A program made the translations under genes and the position numbers. A DNA stretch of 64,000 nt, from NCBI RefSeq assembly GCF_904849725.1, contig NC_058523.1, positions 204,875,689-204,939,688 of the forward strand, given 5' to 3'. Positions 57,087-64,000 of this stretch are shown one piece after another (position 1 is the stretch's first letter; each line of letters begins with the position of its first letter). The notes below the pieces were generated by a model, which saw nothing but the letters and a program-made list of their open reading frames with translations, searched no databases and was not told the DNA's origin. The stretch comes from Hordeum vulgare subsp. vulgare (lineage: Eukaryota; Streptophyta; Magnoliopsida; Poales; Poaceae).

Positions 57087-58811
57087 TGATACGTGTCCAA
57101 CGTATCTACTTTTCGAAACTCTTTTGCCCTTGTTTTGGACTGTAATTTGCATGATTTGAATGGTACTAACCTGGACTGACGTTGTTTTCAGCAGAATTGC
57201 CTTGGTGTTATTTTTGTGCAGAAATCAAAGTTCTCCAAATGTCCTGAAAATTTACGGGGAGCAGTTTTGGAAAATATCAATTATCTCTGCCAGGTTCCAC
57301 CTCAGGAGGTGGGCCAGTGGGCCACAAGCACCTGCTCCGCCACCACCCCCTGGTGGCGGTGGGCAGGCTTGTGGGGCCCACAGGCACCTGCCGCCCCCAA
57401 CTCCAGCTCTATAAGTTGTCTTTCATCCTAGAAAATATAAAAAGAGAAGTTTTCTTCGCGTTTTCAATACGGAGGCGCCGCCACCACCTATTCTTCTTAT
57501 GGAGGGCAGATCTGGAGTTAGTCTTGGCTCCGGGGAGGGGAAATCGTCGCCATCGTCATCATCAACCTTCTTCCCTCTCCAATTCCATGAAGCTCTTCGT
57601 CGTTCGTGAGTAATCTATTCGTAGGCTCGCTGGGCGGTGATGAGTAGGATGAGATCTATCATGTAATCGAGTTAGTTTTGATGGGATTGATCCCTAGTAT
57701 CCACTATGTTCTGAGATTTGATGTTGCTACTACTTTGCCATGCTTTGTGCTTGTCACTAGGGCCCGAGTGCCATGATTTCATATCTAAAATTCTTATGTT
57801 GTCACCAATATATGTGTTTTTTAGATCCGATCTTGCAAGTTGTAGTTACCTAGTATGTGTTATGATCCGGCAACCCCGGAGTGACAATAACCGGAACCAC
57901 TCTCGGTGATGACCATGGTTTGAGGAGTTCATGTGTTCACCAAGTGCTAATGCGTTGGTCCGGTTCTTTATTAAAAGGAGAACCTTAATATCCCGTAGTT
58001 TCCTTTTGGACCCCGCTGCCACGGGAGGGATGGACAATAGATGTCATGCAAGTTCTTTTCCCTAAGAACGTATGATGACACATGGAATGCATGCCTACAT
58101 CACATTGACGAACGGGAGCTAGCCACATATCTCTCCGTGTTATAGTTGTTGCATGATGAATATCATCCAAACAAATCACCGACCCATTGCCTATGAGTTT
58201 GTCCTACTACTGCTGTTACTTGTTCTGCTCTGCTGCTGCTACTACTATTGCTACTGATGTTACTTGTCTTGCTCTGCTGCTACTGTTGCTACTACTGTCG
58301 CTTGCTACTATTGCTAATTGCTACTGCTGTCACTACTCCTGTTCCTTGCCACTGCTATTGCTCGTTACACTCCTGCTACCTGCTACAGTGTTGGTTCACC
58401 TACTGTTCACGGGAATTGACAACTTCCGTTGACGCGGCAACGAAGGCGCCATTGATACAATCGTTAGGAATAGTCTGCCGTCAACATATCGTTTCTGACA
58501 CCGTTGTTATCATACTACTTTGCTGTTACTACTGTGCTTGCAGATACTAATCTTTCAGGTGTGGATGAATCTGACAAATTCAGCTGCTAATACTCGAGAG
58601 TATACTCTCACCTCCTGACTGGCTTATCAACAAATTGGGTCGAATACTCTACCCTCGAAAACTGCTGCGAACCCACGCGCTCGTGGGCCATCAACAACAT
58701 TCTTCCAGTTTCATTGCCGGGGAGTGCTAGCAGCATTCTTCTGGTGTCATTGCAGGAGAAGTTTTGTTGTCATAAGCATTCGTCTAGCTAACACCAGAGA
58801 TTTCACGATCA
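57087..58811 (+). repeat. 3' LTR of Athila-C (1725 bp)
   Basis: TGATACGTGTCCAACG...GATTTCACGATCA. TATA box CTCTATAAG at 57407-57415. Trinucleotide-rich stretch at 58197-58345 as in the 5' copy. It ends directly at the right TSD GCCAC. Confidence 0.9.
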
Positions 58812-58816
58812 GCCAC
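58812..58816. repeat. Right TSD of Athila-C
   Basis: GCCAC, identical to 48757-48761. Confidence 0.9.
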
Positions 58817-58847
58817 CAACCCCGTTGAGTTTTAGTCGCCCACAGCC

Positions 58848-61800
58848 ATGGCCGGCGGTTCTTCCTCGTAAAGGCCCTCGGCGCAGAAGGCATCGTTGCA
58901 GGGAGCCTGGCTGGGGAGCGAAGTCGGTGAGGAGCACATCGAGGCCCTCCGTCACCACCGGCTGTTGCCCCGGCCTCCCAAGTGCTGGTGTAACTCCGTG
59001 GCGCCGAGACCGCTCCCACACCCGCAGTGGGAGAGGTTGTGGTCTTCACCAAGCATTTCTACCGGGGCTTCGGGCTTCCGGCCAGCGCCTTCTTCTCCGA
59101 ATGGCTCCGCTTCTTTGGCCTGCAGCCGCATCACCTGGCGTCGAACGCCATTCTGCAGCTGTCGACCTTCGTGATCCTGTGCGAGGGCTTTGTGGGGATC
59201 GAGCCCCGCGTCGACTTGTGGCGCAGCTTGTTCTTCCTCAAGTAGCAATCCATCGCCATGGAGAATTCCGAGGTGGTGAAGCTCAAGTGGCAGCGCCCGA
59301 TGACGCTGTGCGGAGCCGCGTTGGTGCACCACCGCTCGAAGTCGGGCTTCCCCCAGATGCCACTCCAGGAATCCATGAAGTAGTGGCAGAAGGGTTTCTT
59401 CTACGTGAAGAACGCCAACCCCGCCCTGGACGCCCTCAACATGCCCCCGTTCAACATTGACCCGCCGACGAGGTTGAACTGGGCGGCGAAGACCCCCAAG
59501 CCGATTTCCGAGGTGGCGCTGATCTGTGCCCACCTCGACATTTTGGAGAAGGGCGGCCTCCTTGGCCGCGACCTGCTCACCACCATGGTGGCCCGCCGGA
59601 TCCTGCCCTTGCAGAGGCGGCCGCATCTGGTTTTCCAGATGAGCGGCTGGCATGATCCTTGCCGGTTGTCCACCAAGAGGTTCACCCCCGGCGCTGTAGC
59701 GCGAAGGGTGAATCTGATCTCCACCGCCCGCATGGATGAGGGCGGGGAATGGACGTGGGGGATGACCCCCCTCAACAGGTCCCGTCCGCCTCCGATAGTA
59801 GGTGGCCTCTTTATTCTTTGTCGTTTGTCTTGTAGCCGGTCGTGTTGCTGAGGCGGCGATCGAATCCCTTTTCGTAGCTGTACGAGAATCTGCAGGGGTC
59901 CCTCCGTCCGCCCGCTCCCAATGTGGATGTGTCCGACGCCTCGGAGATCGAGGACGAGGGCATGATTGAGTCCCGCTCGGATTCCTCCGCCAGCTCGGAG
60001 AATCCCCTGGAGTTGGAAGGGACAGAGCCGTCTCGTGAGTATCCACGGCCCTCCGTCGCAGACTGGACGGATGACGACGAGACTCCCTCATTCTTCTCTG
60101 GTGCAGCCTTTGAGGAGGACACCGATGGGGTGGACGCGGTCACCAGCCTGCCATTAATGCGCGGCCGTCGTCAAAGGGGCGGACCGACCGCCGCCGACGA
60201 GGCGGCCGGGAGGAAGGGCAAGGGTGCCACAGCATCCCGGCCGGCTCTTAAGCGGCCGGCGCCGGGCCCTCCAGCCGGGCAGCGAGCAGGCGGCGCCAAG
60301 AAATGCCGTGGTGCTGGCCGGAGGCAAGTGCATACGGTTGCGTGGTAAGATTTCCTCCCCCTTTTCTTCGTTTATCTTGCGAGGAGCTTTGTTCCTTAAG
60401 GACTTTGCTTGACAGGGAGGCGGAGGGTGTGGAGGAAGACACCACCTCCGTGGCCGAGCGGGCTGGCTGGGCAGCAGCCGATGCTACCAACAGGGAGCTT
60501 GAGACGCAGTCCAAGCGCCGGTGGGACGTGGCTACGGGGAAGACGGTCGTGGGCCAGTCTCGCCCCAGCCAGGTCGAGAAGCCGGCGGAGAAGCGTGCGA
60601 AGGCTAGACATGAAGCCTCCGTGCATGCTCGTGCAGAGGAGCCAGCTAGCGAAGCGGCTTCAAGGCCCGCCCCGAGGTCTGAGGAAGTCCAGCCCTCCGA
60701 GCCGGATGTCTCGGCCCCGGTGGATCTGGAGACGATCCCCAACTCCCCAAGGGCCGAAGCGGCGCCCAACGCGCCGGAGCTGATCCTGAGCGCGCCGGAC
60801 GCGGCCCCTAATGCGCCAGGGGTGGCCATGGATGCGCCGGATGCGGCCCATCTACCTCCCGTCGGGGAGGCAACGTCGGCCAGGGAGATGGCAGAGCCGG
60901 CCACCGAGCTGGCAACCGGAGCCGGCGCCATCGTCGTTCCCCACCACGGCCCAATCGCGCCAGGAGCTGGAGGTTGGGTCGGGAGCCGGCCCATGAAGAC
61001 ATGACGGGCGGCCAACCTGGCGCATCTGCGACTGCCCGCCGGCACCGCGCTCACCGGCGTCCAGGAGCTGGTGTCGATGTTTACCAGCAGCCGGTCCAAG
61101 GTGGAGCAGTCGGCCCGCGTGGTGTGCCGCGACATGGAGCGCCTGGAAGCCCGCACCCAGGTAGGCGTTTCCTCTTTGGTTTTTGAACTTTTCTTCTTTA
61201 GTGGGGGCACGACTGCGCACCCACTGGGTGTAGCCCCCGAGAATCGTCCGGTCGATCGTAGGCCGGTCTGAATCTCTTGGAGCTTCTTTTCCCTGTTTTG
61301 CTTCTTTAGTGGGGGCGCGCTAGCCCACCCACTGGGTGTAGCCCCCGAGAATCGGGCTGGTTAAGTCTTAACCAGGCCGAATCTTAACCCTGCATCTTTT
61401 GCTTTTTTGGCAGGAGCTTTATGACACTCAGACGCAGGCGTACAATGAGCTGTGAACCCAGCACCTGGGCGCTGATGGCCGGATCGCCGAGCTCGAAGTC
61501 CGGCTGGGCGAAGTTGCCACGGAGCGGGATGCCCTGCATGGTGTCGGCAACCGGCTCAAGGAGCAGCTAACCCTTCTCTAGTCGGAGAACAAGGAGCTCG
61601 AGGTGGTCTGCCGGGGCGAGCTGGAGCAGCTGCGCAGCACGCTGCAGGAGAAGGAGGCCTCCTTCTCTGCCGACTTGGATCGCCTCGCATCGCTTCATCT
61701 CAAAGAGATGAACCTCAAGGACGCCGCCTTGAAGGAGAAGGAGGAGGCCCTTGTCTAGAAGCAATCGCAGGTGGCCAAGGCCTTGTAGTCTGTGGTGGCT

Positions 61801-62627
61801 CTCCAGGAGGAGGTTGCCCGCCTTACTCACGCGAGTAAGGTGCAGGAGCTCGAGCTCCTCTAGAGCTCCCATGAGACCGATGGCGCCTTCCATCGTGAGT
61901 CTCTCTTCTTTGTCTTGTTTTTGGCTTTTTGGCCGTCTCCTCTTCTTACTGTGCTCTTGTGTCCTGGCTTTTGTTATTTCAGGTCTCTTCCCTGAGACCC
62001 AGGTCGCAGCTGACACTACCGTCGAGGTGAGCCGAGAGGAGCGCCGTGCGGCTGGGCAGGAGGTAGACACTACCTCCGGATGGAGTGTGGAGGAGATCGG
62101 GGTGGGCCTTCGTGCCCGCCTGCGCCGTGGGTGAGTCCGTGGCTCAGCTCCAGGTTGCAGGTTCGTCGATGGTGGCGGCCCTATGGCCGGAGGGCGTGGA
62201 TCCGGCGTCAATGAGCCGGCTCGCTCGCTGGCTTACGGCTGGCGGGGAACGCCTGGACGCCTGGCGCGCCTCTGCCGCGCGCGCTGGGGCTTATATGGCC
62301 CTGTACTTGGCCAAGTCCTGGTATCGGAACCTGGACTTGGGCAAGCTCGCCGCCCAGCGTGACGGCTCAGAGGCGGAGTTGTAGGGCGTGGAGCAGGCGC
62401 TGCGCGTGAGGGCCAGCGGCATCGCCGAGTACGCCGCCTGGGACGATTTTGTTTTGGAGCGGGGTGAAGATGGCGGTCTGATCGCTGAAGATCTGCACGG
62501 CCTTCAGCCCTATGACCCCGATGGCAGCTCCAACGAGGCGACCCATGCTATGGAATCTGTTGCCGCCTCAAGTGGTGCGGCATACACCAACTCTGGTGAG
62601 GGTGGAGCCGGGAGCCCTCGCGAATGA
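58848..62627 (+). pseudogene. Tat-B antisense gene (Transposase_28 family), many stops
   Basis: Transcribed against Tat-B. Start ATG 58848 (MAGGSSS), followed by a stop and frameshifts. Exon 1 to about 59800 encodes the conserved domain: VVFTKHFYRGFGLPASAFFS, EWLRFFGLQPHHLASNAILQ, LSTFVILCEGFVGIEPRVDL, then LLTTMVARRILPLQRRPHLV, with stops at 59243 and 59381. Exon 2 (59877-60320) is acidic then basic (DASEIEDEGMIESRSDSSAS). Exon 3 (about 60416-61159) is Ala/Pro-rich and ends in LVSMFTSSRSKVEQSARVVC. Exon 4 (61414-61891) is a long predicted coiled coil with five in-frame stops (61453, 61579, 61756, 61786, 61861). The last exons (61982-62627) encode RLARWLTAGGERLDAWRASA and an acidic tail, with a stop at 62382. 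Introns have GTAAG/GTAGG/GTGAG donors and CAG acceptors. No function is known. Confidence 0.75.
61195..61350 (-). repeat. Duplicated PPT-like segment in an intron of the Tat-B antisense gene
   Basis: TTTAGTGGGGGC...CCCACTGGGTGTAGCCCCCG occurs twice (61197-61241 and 61305-61349). In Tat-B sense each copy reads CTCGGGGGCTACACCCAGTG. Confidence 0.8.
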
Positions 62628-63236
62628 GACGGTGCAGCCGCCTCGGGAGAGGCCGGGGATGGTGAAGCTACCACATCAGGAGCAGCGGCCGGGGCGACCG
62701 ATGAGGCCGCAGCCCCGTAACCGGTGTCCTTTGTGTTTTGTTCTACCCCATGAGGGATGTAATGAACGTGGGCCGTGGGCCAATGCTTTTTTGAATGTAG
62801 GTATCCAACATTATATTCGTATTGCCATGCGTGTTGTCTTATATCTTTGTCTTTTGATTCCTGGTTGACTCCTTTTTCTCCAATCCTCGTATTCCCAATC
62901 TTCCACCCCGCCAACCTGACAGCCGGGAGTTGGTCTGTGGCTGGGTCGAGGTTTCTGATCTTAGAATATGAGACTTAGATTTTTCGAAGCCAGCAAGACT
63001 TAAAGACCAAGACATAAACCAACAGAGGTTGGCTTGAATGAGATCGTATATATGATCGAGCCAGCCCGAGCTGGCGACCCTTTGTAGATGAACTTTGCAT
63101 GCATCCGGCCTGACCTGGCATCACCTCGCAAGCCAGACGGCCGGAGCCAGTCCGCAAGCTCGTACGAGGTGACCAGGGATCAGACGGTTTGCACTATGTG
63201 TTCTTTTACAAAAGGGAAGGCGTCCGAGCGCCTAGC
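62628..63236. other. Spacer between the Tat-B antisense gene and pol
   Basis: Probable 3' untranslated region of the antisense gene followed by non-coding element sequence. It contains GGCCGTGGGCCAATGC and short CCGGCCTGACCTGGC-like motifs. No gene was recognised. Confidence 0.5.
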
Positions 63237-63365
63237 GAGCCCCCGAGCTTGTTAAAGCCAGCAAGGGAGTACCCTGCGTAGCCTCCGACCTTGATTAAGC
63301 CAGCAAGAAGTGTACGCCCTGTAGCCCCCGAGCTTATTGAAGGCGGCAAGGGGCGTCCACTGAGT
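63237..63365 (-). repeat. Three 43-bp tandem repeats bearing PPT-like motifs
   Basis: Units start near 63237, 63280 and 63323, each with (G)TAGCCCCCGAGCTT and AAGCCAGCAAGG-like parts. In Tat-B sense the first part reads CTCGGGGGCTAC, like its PPT. The array lies just downstream of the pol stop codon. Confidence 0.75.
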
Positions 63366-63482
63366 GAAAACTCTCAATAAAAAGAAACATGAGGCATGCT
63401 CTTTTTATTGCATTTGTTAAGGGTCCCAAAAGAGGGAGAAACATACATATGCATGCAATTTCCATTGTTTGATTCTTGCCTT

Positions 63483-64000
63483 CTAGCAATAGAACGGGCG
63501 GAGCAGCGCCGCATTCCATGGACGTTCCGTCTCCTGGCCGGAGTCGTCCCTCTTGCGCTTCCTTGGCTTTTGGGCATCGATCAAGTAGTAAGCGTTGTTG
63601 TGCAACGCCCTACTGCTGATGAAGGGTCCCTCCCATGGGGATGAGAGCCTGTGTTGGCTGGCTGTGCACTGGATTCTTCTGAGGACCAAGTCTCCCTCCC
63701 TGAAAGAGAGAGGCTTGATCTTTTTGTTGTGGTAGTGTCTCGGCTTCTGTTATTAGATGGCCGTCCAGCTCAAAGCCAAGTCCCTTCCTTCTTCGAGGAG
63801 GTCCACACCGTCTTTTCTTGCCTCCTTCGCCTCCGTTTCTGTGTACAGGGCGACCCGAGGCGAGTCAAACTCAATATCCGTGGGACTAATAGCCTCGGAC
63901 CCGTATACAAGAAAGAACGGAGTGAATCCGGTCGACCGGTTGGGCGTGGTGCGGAGGCTCCATAACACAGCCGGCAGTTCTTAAATCCAGCAGCCCACCG
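63483..64000 (-). pseudogene. pol: Tat-B pol, C-terminal end of integrase
   Basis: Minus-strand frame running in from the right edge and ending at the stop 63483-63485. Segments: LWSLRTTPNRSTGFTPFFLV, YGSEAISPTDIEFDSPRVAL, then after two adjacent stops (TAA-TAA at about 63755-63750, in the place of the family's Tyr-Gln) RHYHNKKIKPLSFREGDLVL, PWEGPFISSRALHNNAYYLI and ERPWNAALLRPFY. These form the end of the integrase core and the C-terminal DNA-binding part of Tat-type elements. No chromodomain is seen. The upstream catalytic domain is outside the window. Confidence 0.82.

Larger units (their letters stand above)
48762..58811 (+). mobile_element. Athila-C: complete non-autonomous Athila-type element (10,050 bp)
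   Basis: Complete from LTR to LTR with TSD GCCAC. 5' LTR 48762-50484, PBS 50494-50511, gag 50562-52037 (shifted after), protease segment to 53342, an LTR-like block 53570-53790, an ATHILA ORF-1-like gene 54128-55150, a long non-coding 3' region, PPT 57072-57086 and 3' LTR 57087-58811. No RT, RNase H or integrase is present, so copying would need enzymes from a related element. The LTRs are very similar, suggesting a comparatively recent insertion. Confidence 0.9.
47179..64000 (-). mobile_element. Tat-B: Tat-type Ty3/Gypsy element, 3' half, split by Athila-C
   Basis: Minus-strand element: 3' LTR 47179-48234, PPT 48247-48235, an antisense gene on the + strand with TATA box at 48624 and exons at 58848-62627, a repeat-bearing spacer, and the C-terminal end of pol (64000-63483). 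Athila-C is inserted in the antisense gene's 5' untranslated region. The 5' half is outside the window. Candidate left TSD ACACT (47174-47178). Confidence 0.82.

Noticed and set aside
58952..60091. A 379-codon minus-strand ORF, and a 320-codon one at 60248-61210
   Set aside because: They are shadows of the Tat-B antisense gene. The + strand has the conserved motifs and splice sites; long minus-strand frames reflect high G/C content.
1..64000. Host single-copy gene, rRNA, functional tRNA or microRNA gene
   Set aside because: Every stretch longer than about 300 bp could be placed in a transposable element or its LTR; no host protein domain or conserved RNA was recognised. The only tRNA-like sequence (5413-5483) is degraded.

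Overview
The window looks like intergenic DNA from a large grass genome, most likely a Triticeae species (wheat, Aegilops, barley or rye relatives). No ordinary host gene, rRNA, functional tRNA or CRISPR array could be supported. Nearly all 64 kb can be assigned to transposable elements inserted inside one another. The evidence is paired LTR ends, target-site duplications (TSDs), primer-binding sites (PBS), polypurine tracts (PPT), CACTA termini and decayed element proteins. Lineage names (Tat, Tekay, Athila, Sabrina-like, CACTA) rest on recognised sequence features, not on a database search.

Layout. 1-3585: 3' end of a Tat-type Ty3/Gypsy element (Tat-A, + strand) with a spliced antisense gene and a 3' LTR. 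3586-7688: pieces of Tekay-type LTRs. 7689-17581: a minus-strand Sabrina-like non-autonomous element (3' LTR, PPT, one 283-codon ORF, PBS, start of the 5' LTR), whose 5' LTR carries a 3.5-kb solo LTR (13768-17247, TSD CAAGG) and then a Tekay-type chromovirus starting at 17582. The Tekay 5' LTR is split by Athila-A (19655-43304, minus strand, TSD GGCCT). Athila-A is split by CACTA-1 (21916-38397), CACTA-1 by CACTA-2 (27114-32055, TSD ATC), and CACTA-2 by a small hAT-like insertion (28355-29059). After Athila-A come the rest of the Tekay LTR, its PBS and a broken gag (to 46548). That gag is cut by a third Athila-type LTR (46549-47178), which is cut by a second Tat element (Tat-B, minus strand, 47179 to beyond 64000). 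The antisense gene of Tat-B is in turn split by a complete non-autonomous Athila-C element (48762-58811, + strand, TSD GCCAC).

Functional content is that of retrotransposition and cut-and-paste transposition: gag, protease, reverse transcriptase and RNase H in Athila-A; gag, protease and an ATHILA ORF-1-like gene in Athila-C; a TNP2-type transposase and a second CACTA protein gene in CACTA-1; an integrase C-terminus in Tat-B. Most coding regions are broken. Many of the stops look like C-to-T changes, as expected of long-methylated DNA. The exceptions are the Sabrina-like ORF and parts of Athila-C.

The most interesting signals are non-coding or architectural: an LTR-like block inside Athila-C just upstream of its ORF-1-like gene; PBS look-alikes in the 3' end of the Athila-C LTR; repeated PPT-like motifs in both Tat elements; antisense genes with their own TATA boxes; a long hairpin and an intronic tandem array of GA/CT hairpins in CACTA-1; and CACTA-1 ends that do not share a TSD and flank a deletion of the host integrase.
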